A DNA stretch of 64,000 nucleotides, from assembly GCF_021462825.1 (NCBI RefSeq), contig NZ_JAKEEB010000025.1, forward strand, positions 31,552 through 95,551, in the 5' to 3' direction. The notes beneath the pieces are model-generated. The model was not told where the DNA came from. It saw only the letters and a program-made list of their open reading frames with translations, and ran no database searches. Numbering within the stretch: position 1 is the first letter of the stretch; each line of letters begins with the position of its first letter. The position numbers and the translations under genes are program-made. This document shows positions 49,781 through 57,386 of the stretch, piece after piece. Source of the stretch: Streptomyces glomeratus. GTDB lineage: Bacteria > Actinomycetota > Actinomycetes > Streptomycetales > Streptomycetaceae.

Positions 49781-50529
49781 TCGGCCTCGTGCTGGCGGCC
49801 GGCGCCGGACGGCGTCTGCGCCCCTACACCGACACCCTGCCCAAGGCTCTGGTGCCGGTGGGGCCCGCGGGTGAGCCGGACGGCCCCACCGTCCTGGACC
49901 TGACTCTGGGCAACTTCGCCGAGGTGGGCCTGACCGAGGCCGCGATCATCGTGGGCTACCGCAAGGAGGCCGTGTACGAGCGCAAGGCGGCCCTGGAGGC
50001 GAAGTACGGCCTGAAGCTGACGCTCATCGACAACGACAAGGCCGAGGAGTGGAACAACGCCTACTCCCTGTGGTGCGGCCGTGACGCCCTCAAGGACGGC
50101 GTGATCCTCGCCAACGGCGACACCGTGCACCCGGTCTCCGTCGAGAAGACGCTGCTCGCCGCGCGTGGCGACGGCAAGAGGATCATTCTCGCCCTCGACA
50201 CGGTGAAGAATCTCGCCGACGAGGAGATGAAGGTCGTCGTGGACCCCGAGAAGGGCGTCCGTAAGATCACCAAGCTGATGGAGCCGTCCGAGGCGACCGG
50301 CGAGTACATCGGTGTCACCCTCATCGAGGGCGAGGCGGCCGCGGAGCTGGCCGACGCGCTGAAGACGGTGTGGGAGACCGACCCGCAGCAGTTCTACGAG
50401 CACGGTTACCAGGAGCTCGTCAACCGCGGCTTCAAGATCGACGTGGCTCCGATCGGCGACGTTCCGTGGGTCGAGATCGACAACCACGACGACCTGGCCC
50501 GAGGGCGGGAGATCGCGTGCCGCTACTGA
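49777..50529 (+). CDS. nucleotidyltransferase (sugar/polyol-phosphate cytidylyltransferase type)
   Basis: A 250-aa Rossmann-like nucleotidyltransferase with the signature LVLAAGAGRRLRPYTDTLPKALVPV (residues 4-28) and GDT (about 114) for metal binding. Overall form is close to LicC-type and inositol-phosphate cytidylyltransferases. In a cluster with two CDP-alcohol phosphatidyltransferases it most likely makes the CDP-activated alcohol they use, but NTP preference cannot be read from sequence. Start: ATG 49777, inside the upstream stop (ATGA overlap), with GAAGGAGA just upstream. Confidence 0.87.
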   Translation: MIGLVLAAGAGRRLRPYTDTLPKALVPVGPAGEPDGPTVLDLTLGNFAEVGLTEAAIIVGYRKEAVYERKAALEAKYGLKLTLIDNDKAEEWNNAYSLWCGRDALKDGVILANGDTVHPVSVEKTLLAARGDGKRIILALDTVKNLADEEMKVVVDPEKGVRKITKLMEPSEATGEYIGVTLIEGEAAAELADALKTVWETDPQQFYEHGYQELVNRGFKIDVAPIGDVPWVEIDNHDDLARGREIACRY

Positions 50530-51578
50530 CGAGGCTCATCCCCTCGCCGGTCGTCGTCGACATCCGCCCGGGTGCCCTCGACGACCTGGCAAGCGTGCTC
50601 GCGGACGAGCGCATCTCGCACTCGGGAAAGCTGGCCGTCGCCGTCAGCGACGGTTCGGGCGCCCGGCTGCGCGAGCGGCTCGCGCCCAGCCTGCCCGGCG
50701 CCACCTGGTACGAGGTCGGCGGCGGCACCCTCGACGACGCGGTCCGGCTGGCCGGGGCCATGAAGGCGGGCCACTACGACGCGCTCGTGGGCCTGGGCGG
50801 CGGCAAGATCATCGACTGTGCCAAGTTCGCCGCGGCGCGCGTCGGCCTGCCGCTGGTCGCCGTGCCCACGAACCTCGCCCACGACGGCCTGTGCTCGCCC
50901 GTCGCCACCCTCGACAACGACGCCGGCCGGGGCTCCTACGGCGTGCCGAACCCGATCGCGGTCGTCATCGACCTCGACGTCATCCGAGAGGCCCCGGTGC
51001 GCTTCGTGCGCGCGGGCATCGGCGACGCCGTGTCGAACATCTCCGCCATCGCGGACTGGGAGCTGGCCAACCGCGCCAACGGCGAGAAGATCGACGGGCT
51101 GGCCGCGGCCATGGCCCGGCAGGCCGGCGAGGCGGTGCTGCGCCACCCCGGCGGCATCGGCGACAACGACTTCCTCCAGGTGCTGGCCGAGGCCCTGGTC
51201 CTCAGCGGGATCGCCATGTCGGTGTCGGGCGACTCCCGCCCGTCCTCCGGCGCGTGTCACGAGATCAACCACGCGTTCGACCTGTTGTTCCCCCGGCGCG
51301 CGGCGGCTCACGGCGAGCAGTGCGGGCTGGGTGCGGCCTTCGCGATGTATCTGCGCGGGGCGCACGAGGAGTCGGCGTACATGGCCCGGGTGCTGCGCCG
51401 GCACGGGCTGCCCGTACTGCCGGAGGAGATCGGCTTCACGGTGGACGAGTTCGTCCGGGTCGTGGAGTACGCCCCGCAGACCCGGCCCGGCCGCTACACG
51501 ATTCTCGAACACCTCGACCTGAAGACCGACCAGATCAAGGACACGTACGCCGACTATGTCAAGGCCATCGGTAGCTGA
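50517..51578 (+). CDS. glycerol-1-phosphate dehydrogenase-like iron/zinc alcohol dehydrogenase
   Basis: A 353-aa Fe-ADH-superfamily enzyme of the AraM/EgsA branch. It has the NAD-binding GGGTLDDAVRLAG and VGLGGGKIIDCAKFAA, and three metal-ligand positions in HDGLCSPVATL (Asp), SGACHEINHAFD (His) and RAAAHGEQCGLG (His). This branch reduces dihydroxyacetone phosphate to sn-glycerol-1-phosphate or related polyol phosphates. With the neighbouring cytidylyltransferase and CDP-alcohol enzymes it may supply the alcohol phosphate that is activated. Start: GTG 50517, overlapping the preceding gene by 13 bp. Confidence 0.82.
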   Translation: MPLLTRLIPSPVVVDIRPGALDDLASVLADERISHSGKLAVAVSDGSGARLRERLAPSLPGATWYEVGGGTLDDAVRLAGAMKAGHYDALVGLGGGKIIDCAKFAAARVGLPLVAVPTNLAHDGLCSPVATLDNDAGRGSYGVPNPIAVVIDLDVIREAPVRFVRAGIGDAVSNISAIADWELANRANGEKIDGLAAAMARQAGEAVLRHPGGIGDNDFLQVLAEALVLSGIAMSVSGDSRPSSGACHEINHAFDLLFPRRAAAHGEQCGLGAAFAMYLRGAHEESAYMARVLRRHGLPVLPEEIGFTVDEFVRVVEYAPQTRPGRYTILEHLDLKTDQIKDTYADYVKAIGS

Positions 51579-52335
51579 ACTCCGCCCTGTCGTCCACCCG
51601 GCGGGGGTGAAGGACCGGCGCAGCGGTGAGCACTGGGCGGGACGCCTCTACATGCGCGAGGTCTCGCTGCGGGTCGACCGTTACCTGGTGAACACCAGGG
51701 TCACGCCCAACCAGCTGACCTACCTGATGACCGTCTTCGGCGTCCTCGCCGCCCCGGCCCTGCTGGTGCCGGGCATCGCGGGCGCCGTGCTCGGCGTGGT
51801 CATGGTCCAGCTCTACCTGCTCCTGGACTGCGTCGACGGCGAGATGGCCCGCTGGAAGAAGCAGTTCTCGCTCGGCGGGGTGTACCTGGACCGGGTCGGC
51901 GCGTACCTGTGCGACGCGGCGGTGCTCGTCGGCTTCGGCCTGCGCGCCGCCGATCCGTGGGGTTCCGGGCGGATCGACTGGCTGTGGGCCTTCCTCGGCA
52001 CCCTCGCCGCCCTCGGCGCCGTCCTGATCAAGGCCGAGACCGACCTCGTCGGTGTGGCCCGGCACCAGGGCGGGCTGCCGCCGGTCAAGGAGGCGGCCGC
52101 CGAGCCGCGCTCGTCCGGTCTGGCGCTGGCCCGCAGGGCGGCCTCCGCGCTGAAGTTCCACCGCCTCGTCCTCGGGATCGAGGCATCCCTGCTGATCCTG
52201 GCCCTGGCGATCGTGGACGCGGCGCGCGGCGACCTGTTCTTCGAGCGGCTCGGCGTCGCCGTGCTGGCCGGGATCGCGCTTCTGCAGACCCTGCTGCACC
52301 TCGTGTCCATCCTCGCCTCCAGCAGGCTGAAGTGA
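51556..52335 (+). CDS. CDP-alcohol phosphatidyltransferase with altered active site
   Basis: A 259-aa membrane protein with about six helices. The signature reads DCVDGEMARWKKQFSLGGVYLDRVGA (about residues 94-119). The first three acidic positions, the DG, AR and G match the family, but the fourth Asp, proposed as the catalytic base, is Ala. It may have altered chemistry, rely on another residue, or act with the first CDP-alcohol enzyme of the cluster. Start: ATG 51556, overlapping the previous gene by 23 bp. It ends in a GTGA overlap with the glycosyltransferase. Confidence 0.85.
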   Translation: MSRPSVAELRPVVHPAGVKDRRSGEHWAGRLYMREVSLRVDRYLVNTRVTPNQLTYLMTVFGVLAAPALLVPGIAGAVLGVVMVQLYLLLDCVDGEMARWKKQFSLGGVYLDRVGAYLCDAAVLVGFGLRAADPWGSGRIDWLWAFLGTLAALGAVLIKAETDLVGVARHQGGLPPVKEAAAEPRSSGLALARRAASALKFHRLVLGIEASLLILALAIVDAARGDLFFERLGVAVLAGIALLQTLLHLVSILASSRLK

Positions 52336-53216
52336 GCGGCGGCATAACGGTCGGGGCGGTCGTCATCACGATGGGCAACCGCCCCGCCGAGCTGCGCGCC
52401 CTCCTCGACTCGGTCGCCAAACAGGACGGCGCGCCCGTCGAGGTCGTCGTGGTCGGCAACGGCTCCCCCGTCCCGGACGTCCCCGACGGCGTCCGCACCG
52501 TCGAGCTGCCCGAGAACCTCGGCATCCCCGGCGGCCGCAACGTCGGCATCGAGGCGTTCGGGCCCGGCGGCAGCCGGGTGGACGTCCTGCTCTTCCTGGA
52601 CGACGACGGCCTGCTCGCCCGCAACGACACCGCGGAGCTGTGCCGTCAGGCCTTCGCCGCGGACCCGGAACTCGGCATCATCAGCTTCCGTATCGCCGAC
52701 CCCGACACCGGCGAGACCCAGCGCCGCCACGTGCCGCGTCTGCGCGCCTCGGACCCGATGCGCTCCTCCCGGGTGACCACCTTCCTGGGCGGCGCCAACG
52801 CCGTCCGCACGAAGGTCTTCGAGGAGGTCGGCGTACTGCCGGACGAGTTCTTCTACGCCCACGAGGAGACCGATCTGGCGTGGCGGGCCCTGGACGCGGG
52901 CTGGCTGATCGACTACCGGTCGGACATGGTCCTGAACCACCCCACGACCGCGCCCTCCCGGCACGCGGTGTACCACCGGATGGTCGCCCGGAACCGGGTC
53001 TGGCTGGCCCGCCGCAACCTACCCGCCGTTCTCGTCCCGGTCTATCTGGGCGTGTGGATGCTGCTGACGCTGCTGCGCCGCCCCTCGCGGGCCGCCCTGA
53101 GGGCGTGGTTCGGCGGCTTCAAGGAGGGCTGGACGGCACCTTGCGGTCCCCGTCGGCCCATGAAGTGGCGTACGGTGTGGCGGCTGACCCGACTGGGCCG
53201 GCCTCCGGTGATCTGA
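52332..53216 (+). CDS. family 2 glycosyltransferase
   Basis: A 294-aa GT-A fold glycosyltransferase of the rhamnosyl/galactofuranosyl-like type. It has VGAVVITMGNRPAELRALLDSV at the start, ENLGIPGGRNVGIE, the metal-binding LLFLDDDGLL (about residues 95-104), FLGGANAVRTKVFEEVGVLPDEFFYAHEETDLAWRAL and a C-terminal membrane-associated helix (VPVYLGVWMLLTLL). It probably adds a sugar to the product of this cluster on the inner membrane face. Start: GTG 52332 in a GTGA overlap. Confidence 0.9.
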   Translation: MSGGITVGAVVITMGNRPAELRALLDSVAKQDGAPVEVVVVGNGSPVPDVPDGVRTVELPENLGIPGGRNVGIEAFGPGGSRVDVLLFLDDDGLLARNDTAELCRQAFAADPELGIISFRIADPDTGETQRRHVPRLRASDPMRSSRVTTFLGGANAVRTKVFEEVGVLPDEFFYAHEETDLAWRALDAGWLIDYRSDMVLNHPTTAPSRHAVYHRMVARNRVWLARRNLPAVLVPVYLGVWMLLTLLRRPSRAALRAWFGGFKEGWTAPCGPRRPMKWRTVWRLTRLGRPPVI

Positions 53217-53316
53217 CAAGCTCGATAGTCGGAAGACACCGGGTGGGACCCATGTCCCGGCTCCCACCCGTGCGCGGTAGGCCGCGTGTTTCGAAAAACG
53301 GAGAGTTTGCCAACCT

Positions 53317-54246
53317 GTGAGTGAGAAAACGCATGACGGCGGTGTCGCGGTGAGCGACCGACCGTCGCCCGACGACGGTCTGACCGCGGCCGAGCTGGCC
53401 GCCAAGCACGGACTCTCGGTGAGCGGTGCCCGGCCCGGACTCGCCGAGTACGTCCGCCAGCTGTGGGGGCGGCGTCACTTCATCCTCGCCTTCTCGCAGG
53501 CGAAGCTCACCGCCCAGTACAGCGAGGCCAAGCTCGGGCAGCTGTGGCAGGTCGCCACGCCGCTGCTGAACGCGTTCGTGTACTACCTGATCTTCGGGCT
53601 GATCCTCAAGGCCAGCCGAGGCATGTCGCACGGCACGTACATCCCCTTCCTGGTGACCGGTGTGTTCGTCTTCACCTTCACCCAGAGTTCGATCATGGCC
53701 GGTGTCCGGGCGATCTCCGGGAATCTGGGCCTGGTGCGCGCCCTGCACTTCCCGCGGGCCTCGCTGCCCGTCTCGTTCGCGCTGCAGCAGCTCCAGCAGC
53801 TGCTCTTCTCGATGGTCGTGCTGTTCGCCGTGGCCGTGGGCTTCGGGAGCTACCCGAGCCTGTCCTGGCTGCTGATCGTCCCGGCTCTGGTGCTGCAGTT
53901 CCTCTTCAACACGGGCCTCGCACTGATCGTGGCGAGGATGGGCGCGAAGACCCCGGACCTCGCCCAGCTGATGCCGTTCATCCTGCGCACCTGGATGTAC
54001 GCCTCCGGCGTCATGTTCTCCCTTCACACCATGCTCGCCGGCCGCCCCGAATGGGTGATCCGCGCGTTGCAGGTGAACCCGGCCGCCGTCTACATGGACC
54101 TGATGCGCTTCGCGCTCATCAAGGACTACGGTGCCGACAAGCTCCCGCCGCACGTCTGGGCCATCGCGCTGTTCTGGGCCGTGGTCGTCTTCGTGGGCGG
54201 GTTCGTGTACTTCTGGAAGGCGGAGGAGCGGTACGGCCGTGGCTGA
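53317..54246 (+). CDS. ABC-2 type transport permease (TagG/Wzm-like)
   Basis: A 309-aa polytopic permease with about six helices. Features are an N-terminal cytosolic segment, the ABC-2 region YVRQLWGRRHFILAFSQAKLTAQYSEAKLGQLWQVATPLLNAFVYYLIFGLIL and a periplasmic loop near YIPFLVTGVFVF. TagG/Wzm permeases flip or export completed teichoic acid or polysaccharide lipid-linked chains. Start: GTG 53317, with GGAGAG about 11 nt upstream; a later GTG in frame at 53350 (SDRPSPDDG) is possible. The next gene encodes its ATPase with an 8-bp overlap. A 100-bp gap from the glycosyltransferase may hold an internal promoter. Confidence 0.9.
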   Translation: MSEKTHDGGVAVSDRPSPDDGLTAAELAAKHGLSVSGARPGLAEYVRQLWGRRHFILAFSQAKLTAQYSEAKLGQLWQVATPLLNAFVYYLIFGLILKASRGMSHGTYIPFLVTGVFVFTFTQSSIMAGVRAISGNLGLVRALHFPRASLPVSFALQQLQQLLFSMVVLFAVAVGFGSYPSLSWLLIVPALVLQFLFNTGLALIVARMGAKTPDLAQLMPFILRTWMYASGVMFSLHTMLAGRPEWVIRALQVNPAAVYMDLMRFALIKDYGADKLPPHVWAIALFWAVVVFVGGFVYFWKAEERYGRG

Positions 54247-55027
54247 GCAGAACTCGGGGGCCAGGATCCCCACCGTCATCGCGGACGAGCTGCACATCGT
54301 CTACCGGGTCAACGGCGCCAAGACCGGCAAGGGCAGCGCGACCGCCGCTCTCAGCCGCATCATCAAGCGAGGCTCCGACGACGCCGCGCGCGGGGTGCGC
54401 AAGGTGCACGCCGTCCGGGGTGTCTCCTTCGTCGCCTACCGCGGTGAGGCGATCGGACTGATCGGGTCCAACGGCTCCGGCAAGTCCACGCTGCTGCGCG
54501 CCATCGCCGGACTGCTGCCCGCCGAGCGGGGCAAGGTCTACACCGACGGCCAGCCCTCGCTGCTCGGTGTGAACGCAGCCCTCATGAACGACCTGACGGG
54601 CGAGCGGAACGTCATCCTGGGCGGTCTGGCGATGGGCATGTCCCGGGAGCAGATCAAGGCCCGCTACCAGGAGATCGTCGACTTCTCCGGCATCAACGAG
54701 AAGGGCGACTTCATCACACTGCCCATGCGCACCTACTCCTCCGGTATGGCGGCGCGGCTGCGCTTCTCCATCGCGGCCGCCAAGGACCACGACGTCCTCA
54801 TGATCGACGAGGCCCTGGCCACCGGTGACCGCAAGTTCCAGCAGCGCTCCGAGGAACGCATCCGGGAGCTGCGCAAGGAAGCGGGAACGGTGTTTCTGGT
54901 CAGTCACAACAACAAGTCGATCCGTGACACCTGTGACCGCGTCCTGTGGCTGGAGCGCGGTGAGCTGCGGATGGACGGCCCGACCGAAGAGGTACTCAAG
55001 GAGTACGAGAAGTTCACGGGCAAGTAG
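54239..55027 (+). CDS. ABC transporter ATPase (TagH/Wzt-like)
   Basis: A 262-aa ABC ATPase. Walker A is GLIGSNGSGKSTLLRAIAGLL (from about residue 76), the signature is YSSGMAARLRFS and Walker B is VLMIDEALATGD, the DEALA(V/T)GD form typical of polysaccharide and teichoic-acid exporters; His switch is VSHNNKS. No C-terminal carbohydrate-binding domain is present, so chain-end recognition of the Wzt type is not indicated. Start: GTG 54239, overlapping the permease by 8 bp. A very strong terminator follows. Confidence 0.92.
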   Translation: MAEQNSGARIPTVIADELHIVYRVNGAKTGKGSATAALSRIIKRGSDDAARGVRKVHAVRGVSFVAYRGEAIGLIGSNGSGKSTLLRAIAGLLPAERGKVYTDGQPSLLGVNAALMNDLTGERNVILGGLAMGMSREQIKARYQEIVDFSGINEKGDFITLPMRTYSSGMAARLRFSIAAAKDHDVLMIDEALATGDRKFQQRSEERIRELRKEAGTVFLVSHNNKSIRDTCDRVLWLERGELRMDGPTEEVLKEYEKFTGK

Positions 55028-55042
55028 CCCCGCATGACCGAG

Positions 55043-55070
55043 GGCCCGGCCGGAGCTTTCCGGCCGGGCC
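55043..55070 (+). terminator. perfect 11-bp terminator closing the envelope cluster
   Basis: GGCCCGGCCGG (55043-55053) pairs with CCGGCCGGGCC (55060-55070) around AGCTTT, 16 nt after the ABC ATPase stop. It insulates the hopanoid operon from the upstream cluster. Confidence 0.85.
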
Positions 55071-55172
55071 TCGTGTGTGCAAAGGAGACGCCAACTCTCC
55101 CTGGTCTTGGGAATCTTGACGCCAATCGGTGTGTTGTTGTGATCTGCGGGACACCCCGCCGAAGCTCCGTTA

Positions 55173-55182
55173 GTTGTACAAC
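55173..55182. promoter_or_regulatory. palindrome GTTGTACAAC in the hopanoid-operon promoter region
   Basis: A perfect 10-bp palindrome, flanked by TTA on the left and GTAA on the right, lies 153 nt before the first ORF of the hopanoid operon. The roughly 300-bp region 55028-55325 has no gene and also contains TTGACG (55117-55122), a possible -35 element. It is a candidate operator; no regulator is known to me. Confidence 0.45.
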
Positions 55183-55325
55183 GTAAGCTGTACTGGTGCT
55201 GATTCGCGGCAACTGGGGCGATAATGCCCTACACCCCCTACCTGCCGCGCTGTGTGGACGGCCGGGCGGCGTGTCCGAAATAGGATGTAATGGGTCGGCA
55301 GTGTAGAACGGGAGATGTGACGGCA

Positions 55326-55391
55326 ATGGCTACGGAAAGTCTCCAGCTCCGCGAGGCATGTGCCGTCTCCGCGCCGGGCGGCGAGCGGTGA
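55326..55391 (+). CDS. 21-aa upstream ORF coupled to hpnC
   Basis: ATG 55326 opens MATESLQLREACAVSAPGGER and stops at TGA 55389-55391, which overlaps the GTG start of hpnC as GTGA. GGGAG lies about 11-15 nt upstream. The peptide is too short for a domain call. It may be a leader that couples translation to hpnC, or hpnC may instead start further upstream in its own frame (ATG 55358). No ribosome site other than the one before this ORF is obvious for hpnC. Confidence 0.45.
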   Translation: MATESLQLREACAVSAPGGER

Positions 55392-56290
55392 CCGAAGCCG
55401 GGACGACGCGCACCGGCGACCCGGAGCGTGCCACCCTCGACAAGGCCGTGGGCGAGAACTTCCCCGTGGCGCCGTTCTTTCTGCCCCGGGCCTGGCGTGC
55501 CGATCTGATGGCCGTCTACGGCTTCGCCCGTCTCGTCGACGACATCGGCGACGGCGACCTCGCCCCCGGTGGCGCCGACGCCCGTTTCCTCGGCGTGTCG
55601 CCCGAGGAGGCCGAAGACCGGCTCGTCCTCCTTGACGCCTTCGAGGCGGATCTGCACCGGGTCTTCGGCTCGACACCGCGCCATCCCCTTCTGCGCCGCC
55701 TCCAGCCCACGGTCCGGCGCGCCGGACTCACCCCCGAGCCGTTCCTCGCCCTGATCGCCGCCAACCGCCAGGACCAGCTCGTCGGACGGTACGAGACGTA
55801 CGACGACCTCCTCGCCTACTGCGAACTGTCCGCCAACCCGGTCGGCCGGCTCGTTCTGGCCGTCACGGGTGTCTCCACCCCCGAGCGCGTCCGTCGTTCC
55901 GACGCGATCTGCACGGCTCTGCAGATCGTCGAGCACCTCCAGGACGTCGCCGAGGACCTCGGCCGTGACCGGATCTATCTGCCCGCAGAGGACATGAAGC
56001 GGTTTCATGTTCAGGAGACGGATCTCGCCATGAGCGCAACGGGCGCGTCGGTGCGTGCACTGGTTGCGTACGAAGCGGAACGCGCCCGCGGTCTCCTGAA
56101 TGAAGGCGCCCCCCTCGTGGGTAGCGTCCACGGCAGGCTCAGGCTGCTGCTCGCGGGCTTCGTGGCGGGAGGAAGGGCGGCGATCGGCGCGATCGCCGCC
56201 GCGGATTACGACGTACTTTCCGGCCCGCCCAAGCCCGGCAAGCTCCGGTTGCTGCGCGAGGTGGGCGTGACTCTGCGAGGAGAGGGGTGA
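55388..56290 (+). CDS. hpnC: squalene synthase-like HpnC (hydroxysqualene synthase)
   Basis: A 300-aa trans-isoprenyl-diphosphate synthase. Two Asp-rich regions are visible: RLVDDIGDGD (about residues 46-55) and HLQDVAEDLGRDRIYLP (about 182-198). In the three-enzyme HpnCDE route, HpnD makes presqualene diphosphate, HpnC converts it to hydroxysqualene and HpnE reduces that to squalene. Start: GTG 55388 (MTEAGTTRTGDPE), overlapping the stop of a small upstream ORF. It overlaps hpnD by 4 bp (GTGA). Confidence 0.92.
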   Translation: MTEAGTTRTGDPERATLDKAVGENFPVAPFFLPRAWRADLMAVYGFARLVDDIGDGDLAPGGADARFLGVSPEEAEDRLVLLDAFEADLHRVFGSTPRHPLLRRLQPTVRRAGLTPEPFLALIAANRQDQLVGRYETYDDLLAYCELSANPVGRLVLAVTGVSTPERVRRSDAICTALQIVEHLQDVAEDLGRDRIYLPAEDMKRFHVQETDLAMSATGASVRALVAYEAERARGLLNEGAPLVGSVHGRLRLLLAGFVAGGRAAIGAIAAADYDVLSGPPKPGKLRLLREVGVTLRGEG

Positions 56291-57237
56291 TCCGGACCGT
56301 GGAGCCGGAACAGCATGTGTCCCCGCCGGTACTCGCCGCGTACGGCTACTGCGAGGCCGTGACCGGACAGCAGGCCCGGAACTTCGCCTACGGCATCAGG
56401 CTCCTGCCGACGCCCAAGCGCCGCGCGATGTCGGCGCTCTACGCGTTCTCCCGGCGGGTCGACGACATCGGTGACGGCGCGCTGGCGGCCGACGTCAAGA
56501 CCGCACGGCTGGAGGAGACCCGGGCGCTGCTCGACCGCATCCGGGACGGACGGGTGGCCGAGGACGACACGGACCCGGTCGCCGTCGCCCTCACCCACGC
56601 CGCCGCCCACTTCCCCATCCCGCTCGGCGGTCTCGACGAACTCATCGACGGCGTGCTCATGGACGTACGCGGCGAGACCTACGAGACCTGGGACGATCTG
56701 AAGGCCTACTGCCGCTGCGTGGCCGGAGCCATCGGACGCCTCTCGCTCGGCGTGTTCGGCACGGAACCAGGGGCGCGCGGCGCGGAGCGCGCGCCGGAGT
56801 ACGCCGACACGCTCGGGCTTGCGCTGCAACTCACCAACATCCTCCGGGACGTCCGTGAGGACGCCGCGGGGGGACGCGTCTACCTGCCCGCCGACGACCT
56901 CGCCAAGTTCGGCTGCTCGGTCGGCTTCGCCGGGCCGACCCCGCCCGAGGGCTCCGACTTCGCCGGCCTGGTGCACTTCGAAGTGCGCCGGGCCCGCGCC
57001 CTTTTCGCCGAGGGCTACCGGCTGCTGCCCATGCTCGACCGCCGCAGCGGCGCCTGCGTCGCCGCCATGGCCGGCATCTACCGCCGGCTACTCGACCGCA
57101 TCGAGCGCGAGCCCGAGGCCGTGCTGCGCGGCCGGGTCTCGCTGCCGGGACGGGAGAAGGCCTACGTCGCCGTGCGCGGCCTCTCCGGTCTCGACGCCCG
57201 GAACGTCTCCCGGCGCATGGTCAGGAGGCGCGGCTGA
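56287..57237 (+). CDS. hpnD: presqualene diphosphate synthase HpnD
   Basis: A 316-aa phytoene/squalene-synthase family enzyme that condenses two farnesyl diphosphates. Motifs are RNFAYGIRLLPTPKRRAMSALYAFSRRVDDIGDG (first Asp-rich motif at about residues 57-61) and LTNILRDVREDAAGGRVYLPADDL (second, about 185-208). MDVRGETYETWDDLKAYCRCVAGAIGRL is also typical. Start: GTG 56287 in a GTGA overlap with hpnC. It ends in a TGATG overlap with the small DUF6380-type gene. Confidence 0.94.
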   Translation: MIRTVEPEQHVSPPVLAAYGYCEAVTGQQARNFAYGIRLLPTPKRRAMSALYAFSRRVDDIGDGALAADVKTARLEETRALLDRIRDGRVAEDDTDPVAVALTHAAAHFPIPLGGLDELIDGVLMDVRGETYETWDDLKAYCRCVAGAIGRLSLGVFGTEPGARGAERAPEYADTLGLALQLTNILRDVREDAAGGRVYLPADDLAKFGCSVGFAGPTPPEGSDFAGLVHFEVRRARALFAEGYRLLPMLDRRSGACVAAMAGIYRRLLDRIEREPEAVLRGRVSLPGREKAYVAVRGLSGLDARNVSRRMVRRRG

Positions 57238-57386
57238 TGGGCGGTTCAGGCGGTTCCCTGCGCCGTGTGGCCACCGGCGAAAAGCGGCAGGCAACCCTCC
57301 GGCGCGGCGCGGCGTCCCTGACTGCGACGGTCCGCCGTGCATCGTTCAAGCAGCATGGCGGCCCGGCAGGGGAGGAACGACGATGA
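57237..57386 (+). CDS. 49-aa small protein of DUF6380 type
   Basis: ATG 57237 shares its A with the hpnD stop, and its TGA (57384-57386) overlaps the ATG of hpnE (ATGA). The peptide MGGSGGSLRRVATGEKRQATLRRGAASLTATVRRASFKQHGGPAGEERR is strongly basic. The block EKRQATLRRGAASLTATVRRASFKQHGG matches, from memory, the DUF6380 family of small Streptomyces proteins, known by sequence only. Its coupled position inside the squalene genes suggests a role in that pathway or in translation coupling. Confidence 0.6.
   Translation: MGGSGGSLRRVATGEKRQATLRRGAASLTATVRRASFKQHGGPAGEERR

Noticed and set aside
47978..55027. Wall teichoic acid cluster of the Bacillus type
   Set aside because: TagGH-like exporter is present but no TagA, TagB, TagF or TarL homologue; the enzyme content points to a different product.
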